A DNA stretch of 33,123 bases from Lachnospiraceae bacterium (GTDB lineage Bacteria; Bacillota; Clostridia; Lachnospirales; Lachnospiraceae), in the NCBI GenBank assembly GCA_017408025.1, contig JAFQVJ010000001.1, positions 1-33,123 on the forward strand. The letters are read 5' to 3'. The translations under genes were made by a program, and so were the position numbers. Positions within the stretch are counted from its first letter, which is position 1. Every line of letters starts with the position of its first letter. Of this stretch, positions 1 to 8,294 are shown in pieces. The notes beneath the pieces are model-generated. The model was not told where the DNA came from. It was given only the letters and a program-made list of their open reading frames with translations, and ran no database searches.

Positions 1-66
1 CCCTTTGATAATGTAAATTATGTGTATTGGTGCAAAGGGTGATAATTGGAGAATGAAAAAATTTTG

Positions 67-95
67 TTGACAAAATTGGATTTCGGTTACATAAT
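67..95 (+). promoter_or_regulatory. Sigma-A promoter of pyrG-gltBD
   Basis: TTGACA at 67-72 is followed after exactly 17 bp by CATAAT at 90-95, a 5/6 match to the -10 consensus. Transcription should begin near 101-104, so the attenuator lies entirely in the leader. Confidence 0.8.
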
Positions 96-120
96 GTAAC
101 AAACAAAAAACAAATAGCGA

Positions 121-136
121 CTGACAATGGCGTCAG
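121..136 (+). promoter_or_regulatory. ANTAR-type antiterminator hairpin, pyrG leader
   Basis: Stem CTGAC/GTCAG (121-125 with 132-136) closes a hexaloop AATGGC with A at position 1 and G at position 4, the pattern recognised by ANTAR RNA-binding antiterminators such as NasR and EutV. The 3' arm is also the 5' arm of the following terminator, so the two folds exclude each other. The glnA leader carries the same GAC-AANGGC-GTC core. ANTAR targets usually have two hexaloop hairpins. I find only one canonical loop here, so binding is an inference. Confidence 0.6.
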
Positions 137-183
137 AAATCTAATTACATTCAGTAATGGGTTTCTGACGTCTTTTTATTTTT
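132..183 (+). terminator. Leader attenuator (intrinsic terminator) before pyrG
   Basis: GTCAGAAA (132-139) pairs perfectly with TTTCTGAC (162-169). An inner stem ATTAC/GTAAT stacks near the tip, and a U-rich run follows at 171-183. It sits between promoter and start codon, so it must be conditional. B. subtilis pyrG is also attenuated, but by reiterative transcription of a G-run at the transcript start. No such start is seen here. Confidence 0.75.
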
Positions 184-184
184 G

Positions 185-212
185 TATAGGAAAGTTTCGA
201 AACTTTTCTATA
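185..212 (+). repeat. TATAGGAAAG palindrome, copy 1
   Basis: The 13-bp arms TATAGGAAAGTTT and AAACTTTTCTATA are complementary with one G-U pair and a 2-nt loop. It lies between the attenuator and the pyrG ribosome site. Related palindromes occur in the glnA leader and after metG. Confidence 0.8.
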
Positions 213-237
213 GAACAAGAAATTGGAGGAAAATGTG

Positions 238-1857
238 ATGGCAGTAAAATATGTATTTGTGACGGGTGGTGTTGTATCAGGCTTAGGTAAAGGTATAACA
301 GCAGCGTCCCTTGGCAGGTTACTTAAAGCAAGAGGCTATCAGGTAACTATGCAGAAATTTGATCCATACATAAATGTGGACCCTGGAACGATGAATCCAA
401 TACAGCATGGAGAGGTCTTTGTGACAGATGATGGAACAGAGACTGATTTGGATCTGGGACATTATGAGAGATTTATAGATGAAAGTCTTGACAAGAATTC
501 GAATGTTACAACAGGAAAGATATACTGGTCAGTTCTTAATAAGGAACGCCGAGGGGATTACGGTGGAGGAACAGTTCAGGTTATACCTCACATCACAAAT
601 GAGATTAAGAGTAGATTCTATCAGAGCAAGGATAGTGAAGATAATAGAATAGCAATTATAGAAGTTGGAGGAACTGTCGGTGATATAGAGAGCCAGCCAT
701 TTCTTGAGGCTATAAGACAGTTTCAGCATGAAGTGGGACATGAAAATGCAGTTCTTATCCATGTAACGCTGATACCTTATCTCAAAGCGTCAGGCGAGAT
801 TAAGACTAAACCTACGCAGCAGAGCGTAAAGGAGCTTCAGGGAATGGGATTATGGCCGGATGTACTGGTGTGCAGAAGTGAACATCCACTTCCGGAAGAG
901 GTTAAGAAAAAGATAGCACAGTTTTGTAATGTACCGGAAGGTAATGTATTGCAGAATCTTGATGTTGAATATTTATATGAAGCGCCATTGGCAATGGAAC
1001 AGGAGAGATTAGCTCAGGTAGTATGCGAAGCATTGAATCTGGCATGCCCAGAGCCAGATCTATCAGATTGGAAACAGATGGTTAAAAATCTGAGACATCC
1101 TGAGATGGATGTGGAGATAGCCGTGGTAGGAAAATATATACAGCTTCATGATGCATACTTAAGTGTTGTGGAGGCGTTGAAGCACGGTGGTATAGCGGCA
1201 AAGGCAAGTGTAAAGATTCGATGGATAGATTCAGAGGAGCTTACAAGAGAAAATGCAGCATATGTATTACAGGGAGTTCATGGAGTTCTTGTACCTGGAG
1301 GCTTTGGAACAAGAGGAACAGAAGGTAAAATTGTGGCAATAGAGTACGCCAGAGAGCAGAAAATTCCATTCTTAGGAATATGTCTTGGTATGCAGATGGC
1401 GATAGTAGAGTTTGCAAGAAATGTATTAGGCTATAAGGATGCACACAGCATAGAGTTGAAGCCTGATACAACCTATCCGGTTATAGCACTAATGGCTGAA
1501 CAGAATGGTGTTGTGAACATAGGTGGAACATTAAGACTTGGAGCATATCCATGTAAGCTCAAGGAAAATAGTCTCGCCCATAAGCTGTATGGAGCAACGG
1601 ACATAAGTGAGCGTCATCGTCATCGCTATGAAGTTAATAATGATTACAGAGAAGAATTGGAAAGTCATGGTATGACATTATCGGGACAGTCTCCTGATGG
1701 AAGAATAGTGGAGATGGTTGAGATAAGTGACCATCCATATTTCATCGGAACACAGGGCCATCCGGAATTTAAATCACGCCCTAACAAGCCACATCCATTA
1801 TTCAGGGGACTTATAATGGCAGCAGTAGAATATGAAAATCAGCTAACTAATCAGTAG
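238..1857 (+). CDS. pyrG: CTP synthase (glutamine-hydrolysing)
   Basis: A 539-residue enzyme that makes CTP from UTP, ATP and glutamine, the last step of pyrimidine nucleotide synthesis in the cytosol. The N-terminal synthase (amidoligase) domain, roughly residues 1-265, opens with the hallmark [13 protein letters not shown]-loop. The C-terminal class I glutamine amidotransferase domain, about 290-535, has the oxyanion motif PGGFG and the nucleophile elbow GICLGMQ with its catalytic Cys. The closing His-Glu pair is in GHPEF. Length is normal for the family. I place the start at 238 because the GGAGGA ribosome site lies just upstream, inside the longer frame that opens with TTG at 223. It is the first gene of a unit with gltB and gltD, behind an attenuator. 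Confidence 0.97.
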   Translation: MAVKYVFVTGGVVSGLGKGITAASLGRLLKARGYQVTMQKFDPYINVDPGTMNPIQHGEVFVTDDGTETDLDLGHYERFIDESLDKNSNVTTGKIYWSVLNKERRGDYGGGTVQVIPHITNEIKSRFYQSKDSEDNRIAIIEVGGTVGDIESQPFLEAIRQFQHEVGHENAVLIHVTLIPYLKASGEIKTKPTQQSVKELQGMGLWPDVLVCRSEHPLPEEVKKKIAQFCNVPEGNVLQNLDVEYLYEAPLAMEQERLAQVVCEALNLACPEPDLSDWKQMVKNLRHPEMDVEIAVVGKYIQLHDAYLSVVEALKHGGIAAKASVKIRWIDSEELTRENAAYVLQGVHGVLVPGGFGTRGTEGKIVAIEYAREQKIPFLGICLGMQMAIVEFARNVLGYKDAHSIELKPDTTYPVIALMAEQNGVVNIGGTLRLGAYPCKLKENSLAHKLYGATDISERHRHRYEVNNDYREELESHGMTLSGQSPDGRIVEMVEISDHPYFIGTQGHPEFKSRPNKPHPLFRGLIMAAVEYENQLTNQ

Positions 1858-1882
1858 CAAATGGGAAGATACTGGTTAGTTA
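1844..1882 (+). other. Intercistronic stem-loop over the pyrG stop codon
   Basis: A 13-bp stem (1844-1856 with 1870-1882, one G-U pair) encloses a 13-nt loop and covers the pyrG stop codon. No U-tract follows, so it is unlikely to terminate. A role in mRNA processing, stability or setting the pyrG:gltB ratio is possible. Confidence 0.55.
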
Positions 1883-1903
1883 CGGAGTCAGGAGGAATAG
1901 AGA

Positions 1904-4900
1904 ATGAGAGAAATAACACAGGAAATCAGAGATATAGGAACACAGCAAACAGAGATAGAGCAGGTGCAGACAAAGAGAAGGGGTAGGGGTCTGTACAGAC
2001 CAGAATTTGAGCATGACAACTGTGGTATCGGAGCAGTTATAAACAGCAAGGGCATAAAGACACATGGTACAGTAGAAAATGCACTTCACATAGTAGAAAA
2101 TCTTGAGCATAGAGCGGGAAAGGATGCAGAGGGAAAAACTGGTGACGGTGTTGGTATTCTTTTACAGATTTGTCATAGCTTCTTTAAAAAGGAGTGCGCA
2201 AAGCTTGGCATCGCTCTTGGCGATGAAAGGGAATATGGCATTGCACAGATATTTTTTCCAAGCGACGAGCTTAAATATAAGCAGGCAAAGAAAATGTTTG
2301 AGATAATAGTAGCAAAGGAAGATCTTGAGATTCTTGGATACAGAGATGTGCCAAATTTTCCTGAAGTATTAGGTCACAAGGCTAGAGAGTGCATGCCTAG
2401 AATCCAGCAGATATTTATAAAGAAGCCGGCTAATGTAGAGAAGGGTCTTGCCTTTGACAGAAAGCTTTACATAGCCAGAAGAGAGTTTGAACAGAGTAAT
2501 GACAATGCATATATTGTATCTATGTCCAGCAGAACTATTGTCTACAAAGGAATGTTTCTTGTAGGTGAGCTTAGAACATTTTTTGCCGACCTTCAGGATG
2601 AGGCATATGAGTCAGCTATAGCTCTTGTACATTCAAGATTTAGTACAAATACAAACCCAAGCTGGAAGAGAGCTCATCCAAACAGATTTATCGTTCATAA
2701 TGGTGAGATTAATACAATTCGTGGAAATGCAGATAAGATGCTTGCCCGTGAGGAGACCATGGAATCGGAGCTTCTTAAGGGACAGCTTCATAAAATACTT
2801 CCAGTGGTAGACACCAGAGGTTCAGATTCAGCCATGCTGGACAATACACTTGAGTTTCTTGTAATGAGTGGAATGGAGCTTCCGCTGGCGGTAATGATTA
2901 CAATTCCTGAGCCTTGGAGCAATAACAAGACATTAAGTGATGAGGAGACAGCCTTCTATCAGTATTACGCAACGATGATGGAGCCATGGGACGGACCGGC
3001 ATCAATCATATTCTCAGATGGAGATGTAGTAGGTGCGGTTCTTGACAGAAATGGTCTTAGACCATCCAGATATTATGTATTGAAGAATGGCGATGTTGTA
3101 CTTTCATCAGAGGTTGGAGCTGTAGAGATTGATGAGGAGACTATTATCAAAAAGGAGAGATTACATCCGGGAAAAATGCTTCTTATCGATACAGTTAAGG
3201 GTGAGATAATGGATGATGAGCAGGTAAAGGCAAAGTACATCACAAAGCAGCCATACGGTGAATGGATTGACAGTAATCTCTTGGAACTCAGGGACTTGAA
3301 GATTCCAAACAAGAGAGTTGAAGAATATAATGATACACAGAGAAAGCAGCTTCAGAAAGCATTTGGTTACACATACGAGGAATACAAGAATTCCATAAGA
3401 GCCATGGCATTAAACGGGGGAGAGGCCATAGCAGCCATGGGTACAGATATTCCATTGGCAGCATTGTCAGAGCATCAGCCACCTTTATTTGATTATTTCA
3501 AGCAGTTGTTTGCTCAGGTTACAAATCCGCCTATTGATGCTATCAGAGAGGAAATCGTTACAAGTACTACAATATATGCAGGAAAGAAAGGAAATCTCCT
3601 TGAGGAGAAGGCAGAGAATTGCCATGTGCTCAAGATAGAGAATCCAATACTGACAAATACAGATATGTTGAAAATTAAAAATATGAATCGCCCTGGATTT
3701 AAGGTGTCAGTTATACCTATCACATATTACAAGAGTGCAAAGCTTGAGAGAGCCATTGACCGCCTGTGTATAGAGGTAGATAAGGCATATAGAGAGGGTG
3801 CAAATATTCTTGTGCTGTCAGACAGAGGCGTGGACGAAAATCACGTGCCAATGCCATCACTTCTTGCAGTGTCAGCTGTTCATCAGCATCTTGTAAGAAC
3901 TAAGAAGCAGACATCACTTGCACTTATACTTGAGTCTGGTGAGCCAAGAGAGGTACATCACTTTGCAACACTTCTTGGATATGGTGCATGTGCTGTCAAT
4001 CCATACCTTGCCATTGACACAATAAAGGAGCTTATAGATGAACATTTATTGGATAAAGAATATAATGCAGCAGTTGATGATTATGCGTCAGCAGTTATTC
4101 ATGGCATAGTTAAGATTGCATCGAAGATGGGTATATCCACTATTCAGTCATATCAGGGTGCAAAGATATTTGAGGCTATAGGTATATCTGAAAATGTTAT
4201 AGATAAATATTTCGCAGGAACAGTCAGCCGTGTAGGCGGTATTGATATGGAGGATATTGAGAGTCAGGTTGAAAACAGACATTCTAAGGCATTTGACCCA
4301 CTTGGACTTGAAACAGACTTAACGCTTGACAGTGTAGGTAAGCATAAGAGAAGAAGCGGTGGCGAGGAACACCGATATAATCCAGAGACAATTCATGCAT
4401 TGCAACAGGCTACATGGACAGGAGACTACAACCTATTCAAGGAATATACATCTATGATTGACGGAGAGAGAACAGGATATCTAAGAAGCCTTATGGATTT
4501 CAATTATCCTGAGGAGGGTATCTCCATAGATGAGGTTGAAAGTGTAGATAAAATCGTTAAAAGATTTAAGACTGGTGCCATGTCATACGGTTCTATCTCT
4601 GGGGAGGCTCATGAAACATTGGCAATAGCTATGAATCGTCTTCACGGTAAGTCAAACAGTGGTGAGGGCGGTGAGAGTGATGAGAGACTTGATTCGGCAG
4701 GAACGGAGAACGACAGATGTTCAGCTATCAAGCAGGTTGCATCCGGCAGATTTGGTGTAACAAGCAGATACCTTGTAAGTGCAAAGGAAATTCAGATAAA
4801 GATGGCACAGGGTGCTAAGCCGGGCGAGGGTGGACATCTTCCGGGCACAAAGGTATATCCATGGATTGCCAAGACAAGACATTCCACACCGGGAGTAAGC

Positions 4901-6499
4901 CTTATATCTCCACCACCACATCACGATATTTACTCTATCGAGGATTTGGCACAGCTAATTTACGACTTAAAAAATGCAAATAAATACGCAGATATCTCTG
5001 TAAAGCTTGTATCTGAGGCAGGTGTAGGAACAATTGCAGCAGGTGTTGCAAAGGCAGGAGCACAGACCGTTCTTATATCAGGCTATGACGGCGGTACAGG
5101 TGCTGCACCTGAAAGCTCTATCCACAATGCCGGTCTTCCTTGGGAGCTTGGTCTGGCAGAGACACATCAGACTCTTATCAAGAATGGTCTTAGAAACAGG
5201 GTACGCATCGAGACAGACGGAAAGCTTATGAGTGGTAGAGATGTTGTTATCGCGGCATTGCTCGGCGCTGAGGAATTCGGCTTCGCAACAGCTCCACTTG
5301 TAACTATGGGCTGTGTAATGATGAGAGTATGTAACTTAGATACATGTCCTGTAGGTGTGGCAACTCAGAATCCAGAGCTTAGAAAGAGATTTGCAGGTAA
5401 GCCTGAGTATGTTGAGAACTTCATGAGATTTATAGCTATGGAGCTTCGTGAGTATATGGCAAAATTAGGTATTCGTACTGTAAATGAATTAGTGGGAAGA
5501 ACTGATTTATTGAAGATGAAGGAGTGTCCTGAAAAATTTTCAGTGGATGGAAAATCTGTACAGATAGGTAATTCGGCGAAGTCGATGTCAGTAACTGAGA
5601 AGATGTTAAAAAAGATGGATCTAAGCCAGATACTTGACAATCCTTTTGCAAATGATGACCAGTGTGTCACATTTATGCCAGAGCAGAAGTATGATTTCGG
5701 TTTGGAGTATACTCTTGATGACAAGGTGTTATTGAAGGAACTTGGAGGTGCTGTTAAAAAGGGAGCAAAGGCATCTCTTGATATAAAGGTAGGTAATACA
5801 GACAGAGCATTTGGTACAATGCTTGGCGCGGAGATTACACGTAATCACAAGACAGGTCTTTCTGAGGATACCATAACAGTAAACGCTACCGGAGCAGGTG
5901 GACAGAGCTTTGGAGCATTCATTCCAAAGGGGCTTACAATCAATCTTTGCGGTGATACAAATGACTACTTTGGCAAAGGACTCTCTGGCGGTAAGCTTGT
6001 TGTTTATCCTCCAAAGAACAGAAGCTATAAGGCAGAAGAAAATATTATCGCAGGAAATGTTGCATTGTACGGAGCTACATCAGGTAAGGCATTTATAAAT
6101 GGTATTGCAGGAGAGAGATTTGCAGTGAGAAATTCTGGCGCATATGCGGTAGTAGAGGGTGTTGGAGAGCATGGCTGTGAGTACATGACAGGTGGCAGAG
6201 TAGTTGTACTCGGAAGAACGGGCAAGAACTTTGCTGCTGGTATGAGCGGTGGTATCGCTTATGTAATAGATGAGGACAACAAGCTCTATAAGAATCTTAA
6301 CAAGGCTATGATATTGATAGAAAGAGTGGAGGAAGAGCAGGATATAGAGGAGCTTAGAACACTTATAGAGGAGCACGTAAAAGCAACTGGTTCAGAGAGA
6401 GGAAAACAGATTCTCGACGACTTTGAGGAGTATTTACCTAAGTTTAAAAAGATTATTCCAAGAGAATATAAGCAGACCTTGAGACAACTTGAGAAATAG
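1904..6499 (+). CDS. gltB: Glutamate synthase (GOGAT), large subunit
   Basis: A 1531-residue enzyme that hydrolyses glutamine and passes the ammonia to 2-oxoglutarate, giving two glutamates. The class II amidotransferase domain starts at the nucleophile Cys40 in DNCGIG, after a 39-residue leader expected to be removed. The central and FMN-binding synthase domains follow, with the motif GAKPGEGGHLPG. The [3Fe-4S] cysteines are Cys1137, Cys1143 and Cys1148. The C-terminal GXGXG beta-helix fills the last 250 or so residues (for example GTMLGAEI, GAGGQSFGAF, GGRVVVLG). Length matches bacterial GltB. GGAGG lies 9 bp before the ATG. It follows pyrG by 46 bp and precedes the small subunit by 54 bp. 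Confidence 0.97.
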   Translation: MREITQEIRDIGTQQTEIEQVQTKRRGRGLYRPEFEHDNCGIGAVINSKGIKTHGTVENALHIVENLEHRAGKDAEGKTGDGVGILLQICHSFFKKECAKLGIALGDEREYGIAQIFFPSDELKYKQAKKMFEIIVAKEDLEILGYRDVPNFPEVLGHKARECMPRIQQIFIKKPANVEKGLAFDRKLYIARREFEQSNDNAYIVSMSSRTIVYKGMFLVGELRTFFADLQDEAYESAIALVHSRFSTNTNPSWKRAHPNRFIVHNGEINTIRGNADKMLAREETMESELLKGQLHKILPVVDTRGSDSAMLDNTLEFLVMSGMELPLAVMITIPEPWSNNKTLSDEETAFYQYYATMMEPWDGPASIIFSDGDVVGAVLDRNGLRPSRYYVLKNGDVVLSSEVGAVEIDEETIIKKERLHPGKMLLIDTVKGEIMDDEQVKAKYITKQPYGEWIDSNLLELRDLKIPNKRVEEYNDTQRKQLQKAFGYTYEEYKNSIRAMALNGGEAIAAMGTDIPLAALSEHQPPLFDYFKQLFAQVTNPPIDAIREEIVTSTTIYAGKKGNLLEEKAENCHVLKIENPILTNTDMLKIKNMNRPGFKVSVIPITYYKSAKLERAIDRLCIEVDKAYREGANILVLSDRGVDENHVPMPSLLAVSAVHQHLVRTKKQTSLALILESGEPREVHHFATLLGYGACAVNPYLAIDTIKELIDEHLLDKEYNAAVDDYASAVIHGIVKIASKMGISTIQSYQGAKIFEAIGISENVIDKYFAGTVSRVGGIDMEDIESQVENRHSKAFDPLGLETDLTLDSVGKHKRRSGGEEHRYNPETIHALQQATWTGDYNLFKEYTSMIDGERTGYLRSLMDFNYPEEGISIDEVESVDKIVKRFKTGAMSYGSISGEAHETLAIAMNRLHGKSNSGEGGESDERLDSAGTENDRCSAIKQVASGRFGVTSRYLVSAKEIQIKMAQGAKPGEGGHLPGTKVYPWIAKTRHSTPGVSLISPPPHHDIYSIEDLAQLIYDLKNANKYADISVKLVSEAGVGTIAAGVAKAGAQTVLISGYDGGTGAAPESSIHNAGLPWELGLAETHQTLIKNGLRNRVRIETDGKLMSGRDVVIAALLGAEEFGFATAPLVTMGCVMMRVCNLDTCPVGVATQNPELRKRFAGKPEYVENFMRFIAMELREYMAKLGIRTVNELVGRTDLLKMKECPEKFSVDGKSVQIGNSAKSMSVTEKMLKKMDLSQILDNPFANDDQCVTFMPEQKYDFGLEYTLDDKVLLKELGGAVKKGAKASLDIKVGNTDRAFGTMLGAEITRNHKTGLSEDTITVNATGAGGQSFGAFIPKGLTINLCGDTNDYFGKGLSGGKLVVYPPKNRSYKAEENIIAGNVALYGATSGKAFINGIAGERFAVRNSGAYAVVEGVGEHGCEYMTGGRVVVLGRTGKNFAAGMSGGIAYVIDEDNKLYKNLNKAMILIERVEEEQDIEELRTLIEEHVKATGSERGKQILDDFEEYLPKFKKIIPREYKQTLRQLEK

Positions 6500-6553
6500 C
6501 AAGTAAGAGGAAAACGTAGCAGCCGGTTTCAAGAAATATAAGGAGAGAAAAAG

Positions 6554-8038
6554 ATGGGAAAGCCAACAGGATTTTTAGAATATGAGAGAAAAACAGCTTC
6601 AGCAGAAAAACCACTGGAGCGAATAAAGCATTTCAACGAATTTCATACACCCCTTTCATTGGAAGAGCAACAGAAGCAGGGAGCGCGTTGTATGGAATGT
6701 GGTGTGCCATTTTGTCAAAGTGGTGCTATGTTAGGAGGGATGGCTTCAGGCTGTCCTCTCCATAATCTTGTGCCAGAAACAAACGAATTAGTGTACAACG
6801 GAAATTGGGGGCAGGCATATAAAAGACTTTCGAAGACACATTGCTTTCCAGAGTTTACAAGCCGTGTCTGCCCTGCACTTTGCGAGGCGGCGTGTACATG
6901 TAATGTAAATGGTGAGCCAGTGGCAACAAAGGAAAATGAGAGAGCTATTATCGAGACTGCGTTTGCAGAGGGATGGGTTAAGGCTGAGCCACCGAAGGCG
7001 AGAACAGGCAAGAGGGTTGCTATAATAGGTAGTGGTCCAGCAGGTCTCTCGGCGGCATACTGGCTCAATAAGAGAGGCCATGAGGTGACGGTATACGAAA
7101 GAAACGACAGACTTGGTGGCCTGCTTAGATATGGTATACCAAATATGAAGCTTGAAAAGAGTGTTATCGATAGAAGAATTGCTCTTATGGAAGAAGAGGG
7201 TGTTCAGTTTAAGACAGGCGTTAATGTAGGTGTGGATATCAAGGCAGCAGACCTTGCAAAGCAGTATGACAGAGTAATACTTGCCTGTGGTGCATCCAAT
7301 CCAAGAGATATAAGCGTTCCGGGAAGAGAGAGCGAGAATATACATTTTGCAGTTGATTATCTTACATCTGTTACAAAGAGTCTTCTTGATTCTGAGTTTA
7401 AGGATGGTAAGGCAATTCTGGCCAAGGGCAAGCATGTCCTTGTAATCGGTGGCGGTGATACAGGAAATGACTGTGTGGGAACAGCAATCCGTCAGGGGGC
7501 AAAGTCAGTTACACAGCTCGAGATGATGCCAAAGCCACCGGTATGCAGAGCTACATCTAACCCATGGCCGCAGTGGCCAAAGGTCTTAAAGACTGATTAC
7601 GGTCAGGAAGAGGCTATAGCGGTATTTGGCGATGATCCAAGAGTTTACCAGACAACTGTAAAGGAATTTGTGGCAGATAAGAATGGTAAGGTGAAGAAGG
7701 CTGTCATCATAAGTCTTCAATCGAAGAAGGATGACAAGACAGGCAGAATGATGATGGTACCTGTGGAAGGTAGTGAGAAGACGATTGATGCAGAGCTTGT
7801 ACTCATAGCAGCAGGCTTCCTGGGAAGTGAAAGGTATGTGACAGACGACTTCAAGGTAAAGCTTGATGGCAGAACAAATGTTGAGACAGGGTCAGGCTCT
7901 TATGCAACATCAGTGGACAATGTATTTGCAGCAGGTGATGTAAGAAGAGGTCAGTCGCTTGTAGTTTGGGCGATTGCTGAAGGACGAAATGTAGCTAAAG
8001 CAGTGGATGAGTCGTTGATGGGGTACAGTAATCTATAG
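6554..8038 (+). CDS. gltD: Glutamate synthase, small (NADPH) subunit
   Basis: A 494-residue partner of GltB that carries FAD, binds NAD(P)H and sends electrons through [4Fe-4S] clusters to the large subunit. The N-terminal Cys-rich domain has Cys46, Cys49 and Cys54 and a second group near VCPALCEAACTC. A first dinucleotide fold begins at GSGPAGLSAAYW (FAD) and a second at GGGDTGNDCVG (NADPH). The C-terminal FAD segment has VFAAGDVRRGQS. Start has AAGGAGAG 8 bp upstream. Last gene of the pyrG unit. I see no clear terminator in the 42 bp before the glnA promoter, so some read-through into glnA is possible. Confidence 0.96.
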   Translation: MGKPTGFLEYERKTASAEKPLERIKHFNEFHTPLSLEEQQKQGARCMECGVPFCQSGAMLGGMASGCPLHNLVPETNELVYNGNWGQAYKRLSKTHCFPEFTSRVCPALCEAACTCNVNGEPVATKENERAIIETAFAEGWVKAEPPKARTGKRVAIIGSGPAGLSAAYWLNKRGHEVTVYERNDRLGGLLRYGIPNMKLEKSVIDRRIALMEEEGVQFKTGVNVGVDIKAADLAKQYDRVILACGASNPRDISVPGRESENIHFAVDYLTSVTKSLLDSEFKDGKAILAKGKHVLVIGGGDTGNDCVGTAIRQGAKSVTQLEMMPKPPVCRATSNPWPQWPKVLKTDYGQEEAIAVFGDDPRVYQTTVKEFVADKNGKVKKAVIISLQSKKDDKTGRMMMVPVEGSEKTIDAELVLIAAGFLGSERYVTDDFKVKLDGRTNVETGSGSYATSVDNVFAAGDVRRGQSLVVWAIAEGRNVAKAVDESLMGYSNL

Positions 8039-8080
8039 AACGAACTGAAGATTTATCTGAAAATTTAATACACTAAACTA

Positions 8081-8109
8081 TTGACAACCCCAAATTCTGT
8101 CGTTATAAT
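8081..8109 (+). promoter_or_regulatory. Perfect consensus sigma-A promoter of glnA
   Basis: TTGACA (8081-8086), 17-bp spacer, TATAAT (8104-8109). The start of transcription is expected near 8115-8117, only a few bases before the antiterminator hairpin. With such a strong promoter, control is likely to rest on the attenuator downstream. Confidence 0.9.
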
Positions 8110-8119
8110 ACCAAACATA

Positions 8120-8137
8120 AAAGACAAGGGCGTCTTT
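8120..8137 (+). promoter_or_regulatory. ANTAR-type antiterminator hairpin, glnA leader
   Basis: A perfect 6-bp stem AAAGAC/GTCTTT closes the hexaloop AAGGGC with A1 and G4. Its 3' arm (8132-8137) is shared with the 5' arm of the attenuator. The core matches the pyrG leader hairpin at 121-136. The ANTAR protein encoded right after glnA is the obvious candidate ligand. Confidence 0.65.
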
Positions 8138-8170
8138 ATGCAGAAAATACTGTGTAAAGTGCGCTCTTTT
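8130..8170 (+). terminator. Leader attenuator before glnA
   Basis: A 14-bp stem (8130-8143 with 8150-8164, one bulged T and a few G-U pairs) carries the hexaloop AAAATA, followed by TCTTTT. It cannot form when hairpin 8120-8137 is held. The right arm also overlaps the left end of the long inverted repeat at 8157. Confidence 0.65.
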
Positions 8171-8227
8171 GTTATTGTATAGGAAAGCTAGCGAAACTTT
8201 TCTATACAGTAACAAAAGAACGCACTT
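8157..8227 (+). repeat. TATAGGAAAG palindrome, copy 2 (31-bp stem)
   Basis: Positions 8157-8187 pair with 8197-8227 over 31 bp with one mismatch and two G-U pairs, leaving a 9-nt loop. The core TATAGGAAAG is the same as in the pyrG leader and the post-metG repeat, and only the flanks differ. In glnA mRNA this gives a very stable hairpin upstream of the ribosome site. Confidence 0.85.
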
Positions 8228-8267
8228 GCACGAGAAGAAAATGTCAGCTAAAGCTGACGGTGCTCGG
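8228..8267 (+). repeat. Structured repeat module B in the glnA leader
   Basis: GCAC (8228-8231) pairs with GTGC (8260-8263). A purine-rich unpaired 5' side, AGAAGAAAAT, separates this from a 7-bp hairpin GTCAGCT/AGCTGAC with loop AA. The same layout recurs at 32844-32893 and, truncated, at 32650. In both complete copies it directly follows the TATAGGAAAG palindrome. Confidence 0.7.
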
Positions 8268-8294
8268 ACAGCAAAGTAGAAAGGAAAATGTGAT

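Noticed and set aside
102-131. B. subtilis-type pyrG control by reiterative G addition.
   Set aside because: No run of G at the predicted transcript start; the leader fits a hairpin-switch attenuator instead.
223-237. Five-codon N-terminal extension of pyrG from TTG.
   Set aside because: It contains the ribosome site of the ATG at 238, and the family starts at the VTGGVVSG region a few residues after that ATG.
6788-7435. Open frame of 215 codons antisense to gltD.
   Set aside because: No ribosome site, Cys/Leu-rich shadow composition, and fully inside a strongly supported gene on the other strand.
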